In this document: positions 33,824-45,201 of the stretch, piece by piece
How positions within the stretch are numbered: position 1 is the first letter of the stretch
How the letters are laid out: each line of letters begins with the position of its first letter
Made by a program: the position numbers and the translations under genes
Assembly: GCF_902459465.1 (NCBI RefSeq)
Contig: NC_047066.1
Coordinates: forward strand, 6,298,377-6,362,376
Length of the DNA: 64,000 nucleotides
Direction of reading: 5' to 3'
Origin: Asterias rubens
Lineage: Eukaryota; Echinodermata; Asteroidea; Forcipulatida; Asteriidae
Notes under the pieces: generated by a model
What the model saw: only the letters and a program-made list of their open reading frames with translations
What the model was told of the DNA's origin: nothing
The model's database searches: none

Positions 33824-35282
33824 ACGGGATTTTGTTAAAGAGGGCTAGGTTTGTCGTCACAGTTATCTTAGGAATACATTTGTAGATGCAAATAAGATTA
33901 ATACCCAATTTATCTAGTCATGTTCAATAACTATTTAACAATTTTATTACACACACAAAAAATACTGCCAAAATGCATTTCAACAATTACAGCAATGGGC
34001 GTTAGATAGAGGGTTGTATTTGGATTAGGTTTCTGCACTTTCGGCAAGGGGGTGTGGAGTGCCTGTAATATTATCTCCCGTTAGAATTTTATATTTAAGA
34101 AGGGAGAGAAAAACTACTGCATGATCAAATATTTTACAAAAATCAACCAACAATAACAGCCATGGAGCTAGAAATAGTTGCATTTAGTTTTTCGGTTTTC
34201 GGTTGCGGAGTACTTGTAATGTATCTCTTACAAGATAACAACTACTGAAATAGTTTTTAGAAGATATTGCATTCGGTTCTGAAGATTGAGAAATTTAACA
34301 AGAACTTTACAATTGCTGGTAAAGAACTTCCAGAGTGTAGCTTGAAGAAGTGGTTGATGATAACATCAACATAGTTTTATTTTGCAACACGTGCGGTCTA
34401 TCCTGAACACTTACAAGGAAACTGTGACCCTCTGAAATCGCAATGGAATCAAATACAACAGATCGCCCAAAGGTACTTGGCACGATTTGTGGCCCCCTCA
34501 ACAGATGGAGAATGAGAGAATAAGCCATTTGTGGGTTAGATTTGAATATGCTGGTACAATGACATGCTTAATCACAAGTTACCAATTAAATTTGAATTCA
34601 TCAGACTATAGAGACAGTTGTTTTGTCAAATGGTTTTGGGCAAGCTTTTGTATACAGATGAGCAAACCCTGGTACCATTGTGTCGTTCAGAATTGTAACA
34701 CAATTCTCAACTACGCTATTACGCAACTACGAAAAAGCTTGCCCCTAATCATGTGACATAGCAACTGTATCTATAGTCTGAGGAATTTGAATTTAAACAG
34801 TAACTTGTGATCAAGCACTACATTGTAACAGACAATATTCAAATCTAACACGCAAAATGGCTTGTCACATGAATGTGCCGCCTCATTAACATTGTCTTAA
34901 TACATTGCTGCTCTCAGCCAAGGGAGTAAAAAGTGTCTCTTTTACTAATGTTTTTCTTGAAACATCTCCAAACAAAATGTCTGATAGTATCCGACTCTTT
35001 TATCTTTTCAACTTTTCAAAACGAGTGCAAGCTGGAGAAAGTCGTACAATGCAAAAAGTGAACAATACCCACTTTCGATAGCGTGCTTTTAGTGCTTAAC
35101 AGCACGATGAACTTCTGAGTGAATACAAAATAAAATGGCAAAAAAATATCAAACGATTATACAGCAAAGGAGCACTGGGCCAAATTTGTGCTTTCCGTTT
35201 TAATCAAAGACAAAAACATGTCCTCCTTCCCCTACAAATTATTGTTGAACAATGTGCATGCAAAGTATGCAGTAGCTATGAT

Positions 35283-35556
35283 AGGGCTCGAAATACCCAC
35301 TGGACCATTAGCCAGTCTAGTAGTGTTAAGCATTTGACCTTTAACCCCACAACGAAAGCAGTGAAGTGTTTTTTTTTTTTTTTCAAACACATTTTTAGAA
35401 GATCAACTCTTAAGATTTGTTTTACTAATGTCAGCTTTAACTTAAATTCTTAACTCGAAATGAACACCCTAAAAGTTCAGCAAATGTTTGAAATAAATGA
35501 ACAGAACTTTAAGGTCAACTGAAAAATTGTAAGATCTAGTGGAAATTCGAGCCCCT
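35283..35556. mobile_element. MITE with AGGGCTCGAAAT ends
   Basis: AGGGCTCGAAATAC at the left, GAAATTCGAGCCCCT at the right. Includes ACTGGACCATTAGCCAGTC, echoed as a fragment at 38551-38640. Confidence 0.6.
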
Positions 35557-37457
35557 GTAAATATGAGCAAGTTGGACCGCTTTTTATATCGATAACACTG
35601 GTGGAGCGTTTTTCACAAAATTGCGTTGGTTTTCTTTGATCTTTGATCATGGCTGTTTGCAACTTGCTGCTGAACCCATGGTTAAGCAAGCAGGAATCAT
35701 TCTATCAAGGCACAATGAATTGAACCGAGACATCAGGGCTCACTCACTCAACGACATAAAGTTATTGCCGAGGATATTAATTTGCTAAGCCTTCCTCCCC
35801 CCCCCCCTCTCCCCCAAACAACAAAGTAACTTTCGACTGCCTGTAGTAATACGAATTGCATGGCAGTTTACCAAGTAACCCATTTCTGCTATTTTTTAAG
35901 TGCTTAGTAACTTCTGAGCAGAATATACTGCTTAGCAAATTTAGCTGCCATGACCCAAAAATGGTGGAGCCCCAATGGCAATGGTGTAAACTTTATCAAA
36001 TTTTGGCTGGTTAAATTTTTCTGCTGAGCAAGATTTTTCTGTGCTTAGCGAGTTCTTGTGGTTTACAGGCCTTTTGAAACTGAGGCCAGCTTTATGAAAT
36101 CGAGTGCTGGTTTGTGATGATAAAAACTTCTCCAACCAATGTCAGCCGTCAAACTTGCTCTTAGAAATACATCGCCTAACCTACTGATTTGAAAATCTTT
36201 TAACTTAACTCCTCTGTTCCATGTGTGGCTTGAATAGTAGTTTCAGAAAAGTAGACACATGGGATATCAGCCCATAACTGGAATGAGCAGCTGTGGCTTC
36301 AGCTTGATCATCACGTTGAAAGCATAGTATGCCTATAACACCCTTAGTAACAGCCGTAGCCGCAATCCCCAATTCAGTCACAGTCTGACAGAACTTTATA
36401 AGGCTGTGGCCATCTGGATTGATTCCCTATGCACTGTCATTAATACCACAATGATTTGGTATTTGGAACTGACTAATTTGCTTCACTTCCAGACTCGGGC
36501 TATGTCCGCTAGATTCGCACATGGCCTCAGTTGGGCCACTTTTATTTGTGGCTACAAGATGGCTGCTTCAAGATTTTCACAAACCCTATGCATTTTGTTA
36601 CCTTGGACCTTTCTCAAACCTCGGATTGGGCTCCGTTTCCGGCTTTGGCTTGGTGCGCTGCATGCGCCTTGGAAATGCATCTCGACCATCAGGCCTTTTT
36701 TTTTTTGAACAGCATGTATTTTGCCAAGTTGGTTTAAACAGACGAAGCCTGAAACCGAATCATGTATTGCAGTTTAGCAAGTCCTTATAAAGGCGCTTAG
36801 CAACAGTCATAGCCGTAGTCGCCAATTCAGATCTGGCCTCAGACTCCCTGTACAACAAGTTGATAAACCTATGGCCTTGCTTATAGGTGGGCACCAGACT
36901 ACTGTTTTTGTTTTCTTTTTTTCTTGCTTCATTACTTAGGAAGAAAACAGGGTTTACTAAAACGCGATAAAGTTGTAATAGAATTAAATAAACAAAAAAA
37001 CATCTCTTTACGATCAGTATTAAAGTGCAAATATCTTGGCTCCTCTTAAAAGTAAGCCATTTTCCCCGCAAATCTTTCATTTTACAAACACTTAGAAATG
37101 AAAAACATGATTCCATCAAATCAGTAGCAAGTTACTTAAATCATAAAAAGAAACATAACTTATACACATTTCAACTCTTTTCAATCAAAAGCTACCCCCC
37201 AAAAAACAGTATGAACAAAAAATCCAGGTGATTTGTTTTCTGATTATTTTTGGTTGTTTTAAACATGGAAACAAAAACTAGTTATGTGAATCTGTATACA
37301 ATTGATGAATCAACCTCTACCCAGACTATCATGTGTCAATTTTAATAATTTTTTGTAATAATTTTTTTTTTTTTTTTCTACATTTTTAGTTTTTTTTGTA
37401 TGTGTGGGTTGTGCTAAAGTTCTCTAATCGTTGGCCCAACCATGTAGACAGCTGCAC
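35557..37457. other. No gene seen
   Basis: Contains diverged GCTTAGCAA-type sequence related to family B (about 35895-36095) and two similar segments (near 36340 and 36790) with AACAGCCGTAGCCGCAAT-like words. Otherwise nothing. Confidence 0.4.
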
Positions 37458-37606
37458 CTACGGACGCTTCTCCGCATGTTTCTTGGTATGTTCCTCGGCA
37501 TTTCGCATGAACTTCTTCTTGTCTTTAGTGTATTCTTCGGCGAGTTCACCTCGTAGCGGGTGCTCCGGTTCTGGGTCATGGACAAGGGCGACTAATGCTT
37601 GGATAA
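37458..37606 (-). CDS. UBE2L3: UBE2L3 exon 4
   Basis: Encodes the C-terminal helices from [10 protein letters not shown] through [11 protein letters not shown] to EKRP and a TAG stop. An ATTAAA on the minus strand lies about 115 nt downstream, a possible poly(A) signal. Confidence 0.95.
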
Positions 37607-40600
37607 CTGCAAGGAAAAAGGGTAGAAAATATAAAAGAGAGACCATTTCAACATAACTGAGTCTGGCAGAAGCTAAATTTGTTCTGCTTCCTGCAAGCGA
37701 AAGCCATTGCCATTTTGAAAGATGACAGTCAAGTACCCTAACTTGGGGTGTCATGGCAGAGCGGTTTAGGTTTGTGGACTCAAGTTCAGTCACGCCCTTG
37801 AATAGGGCACTTTATCATAATTGCTTCTCTCCATCCAGGAGTACAAATGGGTACCAGACCGAGCTGGGGAGTAACCTGCTATTGACTGGTGTCCTGTCCA
37901 GGGGGAATAGAAATATTATTCTCTGTCATAATTTTGGTCAATAAAACCAAAAAGTACAAACACTGCAGTATTGGCTCGAGACAGACTTTACTTTTACTCT
38001 TATCAGAAGACGTTGTTACGGGTGCACATTTTTTTGATATGATAGATTGTTCTGGAAATGTGTTGACATTGGGTCCATGGAAAAAAGTAGGAATATTTTT
38101 AAGAGTACAAGGGCTGACTTTTTCAGAATTTGAGGCAAGATTGGCACGGAATGACCCACTTTCTAAGGACGGCAGTAAGACGGTGTAAACGTAAATGATT
38201 GCCTACACACCTTGATCTGTCTTTGTTGCTGGTTTCCAGTTTTCGGGACTGATAATAGGTAGGCACACTTGACCCTTCTCATCGATGTTCGGATGGTAGA
38301 TTTTGGTCTTAAATGTGATCTTTGGAGGCTTGAACGGGTACTCTGCCGGAAATATGATTTCTATCCTGAACGCTCCTTTGTTAAATGGCGGTGTTTCCTG
38401 GTGAGAGACAACAATTCAAATGGTGATTATCAAATGATTGGTTTATTTTAAGAAACTTCACAAAGAAACGAGATTGATCGTTACTGTTTATAACTCTGCT
38501 AAGCAAGGTTCTTACAAGAACCATATATCAGACCTTAAGTTCAGTACTGGCAGGGCTCAAGATTAACACTGGACCATGGACCTAGGCCAGTGATTTGTTA
38601 GTCCGGCCAGCAACCTGACAAGTCTGGCCGTCTTTGTGTTTTACATTTGAATAAAATAATAATCATACCTCACTGTGCAATATACTAAATAAACAAAATT
38701 ATGTTCAAAAGTTGTCTTTGATTCTGGTTAATATCTTTCTCTTGTTAATGAGATCAATCTTGTCTTGTTAAAGGCACTGGACACTATTGGTATTTACTCA
38801 AAATATTGTTAGCATAAAAACTTACTTGGTAACAAGCAATGGAGAGCTGTTAATAGTATAAAACATTGTGATAAACGGCTCCCTCTGAAGTAATGTAGCT
38901 TTCGACAAAGAAGTAATTTTTCGCTAAAATATAAAAATTTGATTTCGAGACCACAGAACTAGATTTTGAGGTCTCGAAACCAAGCATCTGAAAGCACACA
39001 ACTTTGTAAGACAAGGGTATTTTTTCTTCCATTGTTATCTCGCAAATTCGACGACCAATTGAGTTTTGTGCATATGTTGTTGTGCATATGTTGAGATAAA
39101 CTAAGTGAGAAGACTGGTCTTTGACAAGTACCAAAGGTGTCCAGTGTCTATAAAATTAAACAGTGAACATGCTTAAACAAAAAGTTATTTCTCATTTAGA
39201 TTCTGGTCTTGTCAACAAAAATTCTGGGGTCGGTTTCACAAATAGATAGGACTAGTACTAATCCTAGCTAGGAGATAAAAAATTAAAAAGGCTATTCCTA
39301 AGTTAGGACAAGTTACTCGTCCTAACTCGAGATTAGAATAGTTTTAACTCCTTAAGAAATCCACCCCTGGTCCAGTAAAAATGTTGAGCTGCAAGCCCTT
39401 TAGTCTTGTGGAATTTTACCCCAAATTTGAGCTGTGTACAGCATGGCCAAACTAACCATTCGACCACAACACATCCTAGACGGTGATTTACAAGGATAAT
39501 GCCTCGGTCTAACAAATCCATACACCATAACCCAACACCAAAACTGTTGGACTGTCTGATTATGGGGGTACGGCTAACCCCATGTAAAGCATTTACTAGC
39601 GCAGTCCTAAGCCCAACACTATTCAGTAACTCAATACCCAAAACTGTTGGACTGTCTGATTATGGGGGTACGGCTAACCCCATGTAAAGCATTTACTAGC
39701 GCAGTCCTAAGCCCAACACTATTCAGTAACTCAATACCCAAAACTGTTTGACTGGCTGATTATGGGGTACGGCTAACCCCATGTAAAGCATTTACTAGCG
39801 CAGTCCTAAGCCCAACACTATTCAGTAACTCAATACCCAAAACTGTTTGACTGGCTGATTATGGGGGTATGGCTTACCCCATGTAAAGCATTTACTAGCG
39901 CAGTCCTAAGCCAAACACTATTCAGTAACTCAATACCCAAAACTGTTTGACTGGCTGATTATGGGGTATGGCTAACCCCATGTAAAGCATAATCAGTTTA
40001 CTAGTACCCAGTCCTCAGCCCAACACTATTCAGTAACTCAACACCCAAACTGTTGGACTCTGATTATGGGGGTGTGGCTAACCCCATATAAAGCATAATC
40101 AGTTTACTAGTACCCAGTCCTCAGCCCAACACTATTCAGTAACTCAACACCCAAACTGTTGGACTCTGATTATGGGGGTGTGGCTAACCCCATTTAAAGC
40201 ATAATCAGTTTACTAGTACCCAGTCCTCAGCCCAACACTATTCAGTAACTCAACACCCAAACTGTTGGACTCTGATTATTGTGGTATGCCTGATCCCAAA
40301 AGCATAATCAGTTTACAAGTGCAGTCCTCAGCCCAACACCATTCAGTAACTCAACACCCAAACTGTTGGACTCTCATTATGGGGTGTGGCTACCCCCATG
40401 TAAAGCAGATTCAGTGTACTAGTGCAGTCCTCAGCCCAACACCATTCAGTAACTCAACACCCAAACTGTTGGACTCTCATTATGGAGTGTGGCTTCCCCC
40501 ATGTAAAGCAGATTCAGTGTACTAGTGCAGTCAGTCCTGAGCCCAACACCATTTAGTAACTCACCACCCAAACTGTTGGACTCTCATTATGGTGGTAAAC

Positions 40601-43600
40601 CTGGGGTGGATTTCACATGGAGTTAAGACTAGTCTTATCTCGAGTTAGGACGAGTTACTCGTCCTAATTTAGGACTAGCCTTAAGTTTTTTATATCTCCT
40701 AGGACTAGTCCTATGTTAGGACTAGTCCTAACGCTAACCCATTGTGAAATCGACCCCTGATCCCATGTAAAGCATCAGTTTACTAGTGGAGTCCTCAGCC
40801 CAGCACCATTCTGTTAACACCTTAACAGTTACGGTGTAACTGTTGGACTCTGTTTATTGGGGTATGGCTAATAATAATAACAAATTCTTATATAGCGCAT
40901 TTCACAATAAACCGTTCCAATGCGCTTTACATTAGTCCCCTGGTCATTGGGCCAATAAACATCCCTTTAATCTTTCTCAGCTCCCATTAGGTAGTATACA
41001 GCCCCGAGCTGCTGTGGCGCTCCGAAAGCTTTTCATTCACAATATCAACCTCTACCCTCGCAGAACTGTACCCATTTATACCCCTGGGTGAAGAGAAGCA
41101 ATTATAGTAAAGTATCTTGCTCAAGGACACAAGTGTCACGACTGGGATTCGAACCCACACTCCGGTGAATTAGCACCAGAACTTGAATTTGATGCTCCTA
41201 ACCACTCGGCCGTGACACTCTAAGTGTTACAGTCCTTAGGCCAAACAGAACTATACAATAAATGTTGTTGGAATTTGAAGGGTTACTTGGTATGGGTTAA
41301 TATACAATCTCCATTAAACAGTACATTTAAGTTTTGTTCTTCTTCAAATAAAAAAAACATCATGTGGTTTTTTTTTCTACATGGTTGTCTAAAAAATTAC
41401 CGGTACCTTTTAAAGCCCTGATTTTTATTGGAACACGATTTTAGAAATAAAAATGTGTAGAACATTTATTTTAATTGTAAGTACCTATTAGCTCTAAAAC
41501 ATTTTAATTTACCTCACTTGTTTTTTGTTTTTTTGTTGATGCATTTGACAAGGGCTTGTGTGTGATACTTCTATTCAGATATTTAGATTTGTTTCAAATA
41601 AAAAGATAATTTTGTTGTATTGTCACGAACATGAGTTTATTGTTTTGTTTGTTTGCTGTTGTTGTTGTTGTTTTTTTTTTGGGGGGGTGGGCATTGTAAA
41701 AGGGGGTCGCTGGGAACCCCCAAACTTGACATGTTTAAGGCAATGACAAACGCTTCATTTTGTACAATGCTCATGTTGCATTGTATCTATCTAACATGGC
41801 TTTAGACAGCACAGAAAGTTACACAGTTATATTCTACATGGTGTACTTACTGGGACTATAAGGCCCTGCCAGTTTAAGATGTTTGCTTCACTGACAATTA
41901 TGTCTTTAAAAATTGCAAATTCCGCTTTCCTTATGTCGGCTAATTCCTGGAAAATGAGGAAGAGAACAGAAAAAACTAATGAGTTATGAAAATAATTACA
42001 GTGTATACCTGTACATCTTGTCACACCGACTAAAATCTTTTACCAATCTCATACTAAAAAAATTCACACATCAGAATAAATAATATAATAAACTCATAGA
42101 GATATATATATTGACAAGAGCGCTAACACCTCGTTATACACGCAATAAGGTTTTGAAGCCGTGTGGGCGCATCCATGTTTATGTACCAACCAATACAAAA
42201 GCTTGAAATTTGGTACGGCAATTGTACGGCTATTTGCATGATAGTGCGTTTGTTCTTTTTTTATGTGTCATCGAACCAAAAAAATGCAGCAAATGTGAAC
42301 GCACAATCTGCTGATGAGCGTACAAACTGCAAGCGTCATGTGCTTCATGTTTAAAAGGCGTGTATACTTTTTTTAGTATCTCAATCAAGTTGAACTTATG
42401 GTTTTCGTAGCGCGGACGTACGCGATTGGGCAGTTGTGTACGTAAGCGCACATGTCGAATGTAAAAAAAATCATGTCAATGTGTGTCAAAATCGTTCCGT
42501 AGTCGCGCAACACATCAAACATGTCTGCGCCCAGGGTGGCTTCAAAACGCAGAGCAAGTTAGCGCTTTAGTCAATATATATAGCTCTATGAATAAACTAC
42601 TAAAACAATTCGTCAAAGCATAAACGTTTCTTTTTTCACTTCAAGGTTCAAGAATACATTTATTTCCATACTCTCTTAAAAGAATAACGACAGTTATATG
42701 TTTAACGGAGTAAAGCATTAAGTAACAGGTTGTTAAAACTAAACCTTACATATATCTACAAGATAGATTTGATAAACGTAAACATCCATCCTCCCAATGG
42801 TTGCAGACCAGAGGCTTACATTACAACTCTATAATAAATCATGTGCAATTTTGACCATTTTTATCAGACATGTGACCAGATTTTTCTTGATTTTTCCACT
42901 TTCAAAATATGTGACTTTCATTCTGCACCTTCTAAATACACGTTACGTTAAATCCCAATTGATAACATGAGGCAAATTTAATGTTGTTAAGACCTGAGCA
43001 GAGATCCCAAGAAGTAGACTCTATTCTTATAATGGTCCGAACTTTCGAGAAAATTGGGATCAAAGATTTTTTTCCACCAGGATATTTACAGGTCGCAACG
43101 TGTTCAGTAACAAGTTTTTAAAACGTTGTTGAGGCCTAGCGGGCCTAGGCTGAATTGCGTCCATTTCGATGCAGCACCATTTTTTTATGTATTGCCAATA
43201 CATAAAAAAATACTATTGGGTTTTGAAAAACATTAATAAGCGTTTTGTTTTTAACAATATTTTGACGAGCGTGATTTGCTGAAAGGTGCGGGCCATGATG
43301 GAGGTTAATTTCCTGACGGCCTGGCAACAGTTCGGTGTGTGCGCACACTCCTTTCAGTGTTACTGTTAACGCTGCTTCTAATCCGTTTTCTGGTAATTTG
43401 GGTTTTGAAATAATTATATTCTTATATTTCTAATAATATTTCTAATAACTTCAAGCTTTTTATGGGCATGTCGAACTGAACTTACATCAAATTACATACC
43501 GAGGCCTACCACGTAGAGTGAAAATCAAACATTTTCAATTGGGTGCCGAGTTTGTATTTGTGCATGTGCCGATTTGGTTTGAAAGGTGCCGAAGTGACCG

Positions 43601-44566
43601 GTACCGTCACGTCATGACCGTCTCTTTTCGGTCCTACTCCTTGCCGTCAACTCGCCGACTTGCCGTCAACTCGCCGCCAACTCATTTTCGTGCCGTCAAC
43701 TCATTAAATTTACATGAAAAATCTATAAAAAGGGGCATGGAAGTGTTAAGTCTGGGCTAAACTACATATTTCTCATGGTTTTCGGTACAAATTCATTTAC
43801 CAAAACGACTTTGTGTTGATAAAAAAAAAGTACCAATCATTGACATCTTGGGCCAAGACTAATCATTATGGAAAAGCAAGATGGCGGCCGACAGTTTTTC
43901 GGCATCGAGACATTTTTTTCACGAGAAAAAAACTCAATTTTTATTCCGAAATATGACCCAAAACTTACGCGAATTCTCTTTGAGCTGATACTTTACAATT
44001 CTATGCTTCTTTTGTGGATTTTAAATGTATATTGGAGGAGTTGACGGCGAGTTGACGGCGCAAGTGAGTTGGCGGCGAGTTGACGGCAAGTAGTAGGACC
44101 CTCTCTTTTTGATCAGGTGATTGTTGCCGAATTTGGTTCAATCAAAGTTTGTGGTTGCCGATTTTTTTTATGTGTGCTGGAGTGAACAGTATATAAAACG
44201 TCATTTATGTAGTATAACTTTAGGACTCGACTCTCTGATTGAGAAGAAGCATGAAAAAGACACTGTCCATTTCAGTCACCATGGATCAATGTCCATGTCA
44301 GTAAACTGCAGTTCATGATGATGTAGTTAACGATACGTTTATTCGTCGGCCATGTCGTTTTCAACTTCAAAACTTAAGGCAACATAAAACATGATTTATT
44401 TCAAAAAAAATAAATGACACCTCATCATAAATGCGTCATATCTCAACAAGACAATATTTAACATTTCATTCTTCGATTCTGCACAACAAACAAGGTCGAA
44501 ACAAGGAGAAAAATGAATTATTTTCGAGAATATTTCTACCTTTGTTAATCTCCTGGTGGCCGCCAT
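37458..44566 (-). CDS. UBE2L3: Ubiquitin-conjugating enzyme E2 L3 (UbcH7)
   Basis: E2 enzyme that carries ubiquitin as a thioester and passes it to HECT and RBR-type E3 ligases in cytosol and nucleus. Four exons join cleanly: 44540-44566, 41851-41946, 38211-38397 and 37458-37606 (all minus), with GT-AG introns and matching phases, giving 152 residues (human 154). The N-terminus is MAATRRLTK. The HPN motif (residues 76-78) precedes catalytic Cys86 in GQVCLP, the same position as in human UbcH7. Phe63 and Lys96-Pro97, which contact E3s, and His119, which replaces the usual acidic residue and goes with Cys-only reactivity, are all present. Introns are 2.6, 3.5 and 0.6 kb and hold most of the local repeats. 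Identification is essentially certain for the L3/L6 subfamily; L3 is the expected invertebrate form. Confidence 0.96.
37751..37900 (+). mobile_element. Degraded tRNA-derived SINE
   Basis: TGGCAGAGCGGTTTA resembles an A box. The body words AATTGCTTCTCTCCATCCAG and GTACAAATGGGTACC match the SINE at 40869-41221 in opposite orientation. The B box is missing. Confidence 0.6.
38211..38397 (-). CDS. UBE2L3: UBE2L3 exon 3, catalytic
   Basis: Starts [10 protein letters not shown], includes the PAEYPFKPP loop, [14 protein letters not shown] with the active Cys, and [10 protein letters not shown]. Ends one base into the next codon. Acceptor CTCACCAG, donor CAAG then GTGTGT. Confidence 0.96.
38772..39150. 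mobile_element. Family A MITE in UBE2L3 intron 2
   Basis: Left end AGGCACTGGACACTATTGG follows TTAA. The right end reads GGTGTCCAGTGTCTATAAA, with the TTAA mutated. Confidence 0.8.
39230..39366. mobile_element. Family C element in UBE2L3 intron 2
   Basis: GGTTTCACAAATAGATAGGA at left against TTAAGAAATCCACCCCTGG at right; GACTAGTACTAATCCTAGCT and GTTACTCGTCCTAACTCGAG inside. Confidence 0.6.
39500..40606. repeat. Tandem satellite, period about 100-110 bp, roughly 11 copies
   Basis: Each unit has CAACACTATTCAGTAACTCA, CCCAAACTGTTGGACT, a GATTATGGGGGT core and CCCCATGTAAAGCA. The period is 100 bp at the left (units at 39556, 39656, 39756, 39855, 39955) and lengthens to the right where units gain TAATCAGTTTACTAG. 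It lies inside UBE2L3 intron 2. Confidence 0.92.
40607..40756. mobile_element. Family C element inserted in the satellite
   Basis: GGGGTGGATTTCACATGGAG and CATTGTGAAATCGACCCC are the inverted ends. Satellite sequence resumes on the right (CATGTAAAGCATCAGTTTAC), so the element landed within the array. Confidence 0.75.
40869..41221 (-). mobile_element. tRNA-derived SINE with LINE-like tail
   Basis: Reading minus: GTGTCACGGCCGAGTGGTTA (A box) and GTGGGTTCGAATCCCAGTC (B box) form the tRNA-like head. A body with CTTGAGCAAGATACTTTACT follows. The 3' end, GCGCTATATAAGAATTTG plus TTATTATTA, resembles the 3' end of the LINE at 60.2 kb (GCGCTATATAAATTTCCATT then ATT repeats), suggesting it borrows that LINE's machinery. 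Confidence 0.8.
41851..41946 (-). CDS. UBE2L3: UBE2L3 exon 2
   Basis: 32 codons, [10 protein letters not shown] to GLIVP, phase 0 at both ends. Acceptor TTTTCCAG, donor CCA then GTAAGT. Confidence 0.95.
42095..42590. mobile_element. Non-autonomous DNA transposon with perfect 8-bp target duplication
   Basis: AATAAACT occurs immediately left (42087-42094) and right (42591-42598). Termini CATAGAGATATATATATTGA and the inverse of TCAATATATATAGCTCTATG match with one mismatch, and pairing continues to GCGCTAAC. No transposase. An 8-bp duplication fits the hAT superfamily. Located in UBE2L3 intron 1. Confidence 0.85.
43629..44101. mobile_element. Non-autonomous element with subterminal GCCGTCAACTCG repeats
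   Basis: TCTCTTTT flanks both sides (43621-43628 and 44102-44109). Ends GGTCCTACTCCTTGCCGTCA and TGACGGCAAGTAGTAGGACC are inverted. Several GCCGTCAACTCG words sit near each end, mirrored as CGAGTTGACGGC. The middle is AT-rich with no ORF. In UBE2L3 intron 1. Confidence 0.8.
44540..44566 (-). CDS. UBE2L3: UBE2L3 exon 1 (coding part)
   Basis: 27 bp encoding MAATRRLTK. Donor AAAG then GTAGAA; ATG in context ATCATGG. Human UBE2L3 also splits after the ninth codon. Too short for ORF finders; located by reading for the expected N-terminus. Confidence 0.9.
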
Positions 44567-45047
44567 GATGTTGCAAACGTAAATTAGGTTTTCACTGGTT
44601 CCCCATCAATCGATGCTCGAATTGTATTGCTTAGAAATTGAAAACCAGCGGATGCACGCCCTGACAACTATTTACACCGGTAGTGGGCTCGTTTTGCTTT
44701 TTTGGCAAATAAAATCTAATTCTAAGTTTTATTACCATAACAAATAAGAACAAAAACAAATCAAAAACTAAATACTCATTATGGGAGGATTGTGTGCATT
44801 TCTGATGGTCAGAGAACTATTTTTATTAGTTTATGATGGACGTAGTCTCGTTGCGCCCGAGAGTTCAATACGGAAGTAAAATTTGTAGACATGTATTTTT
44901 TTTTCACATGACAGTTTTGGACAGCATTGACCGTGGTGTGTGCGTTCAATATCGTCCTACAAACAGCAAATTAGTTCAGAATTAAAAACATCGAAACGTG
45001 ATGTCATTTCACAACCGGTTCGGAAACTAATTTAATGTGACACATAC
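44567..45047. promoter_or_regulatory. Probable UBE2L3 promoter region
   Basis: Lies just upstream of the minus-strand start codon. A CGGAAGT (ETS-like) word occurs near 44870. No TATA box is obvious. Assignment rests on position. Confidence 0.35.
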
Positions 45048-45201
45048 AGGCAGTGGACACTATTGGTAATTGTCAAAGACTAGCCTTCACAGTTGGTGTA
45101 TCTCAACATATGCATAAAATAATACCTGTGAAAATTTGAGCTCAATCGGTTATCGAACTTGCGAGATAATAGTGAAAGAAAAAAACGCCCTTGTCACATG
45201 A
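45048..45201. mobile_element. Truncated family A MITE
   Basis: GGCAGTGGACACTATTGGTA start, then GTCAAAGACTAGCCTTCACA and ACGCCCTTGTCACATGA, where homology stops. Nothing further is seen to 46138. Confidence 0.75.

Larger units (their letters stand above)
32830..35110 (+). repeat. Large inverted repeat, arm 1
   Basis: Matches 48585-51165 in opposite orientation (details under arm 2). Examples: TTTACTAGCAACAA, AACACAATCATAAATTTATC-type, GTCTCTTTTACTAA and GAGTGCAAGCTGGAGAAAGT. It is interrupted at about 32960-33820 by DNA absent from arm 2. It also contains its own internal hairpin (about 34530-34645 against 34728-34865). No protein is encoded. Confidence 0.8.

Noticed and set aside
41135..41221. 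tRNA-Ser/Leu-like gene
   Set aside because: It is the head of a SINE with a LINE-type tail rather than a free-standing tRNA.
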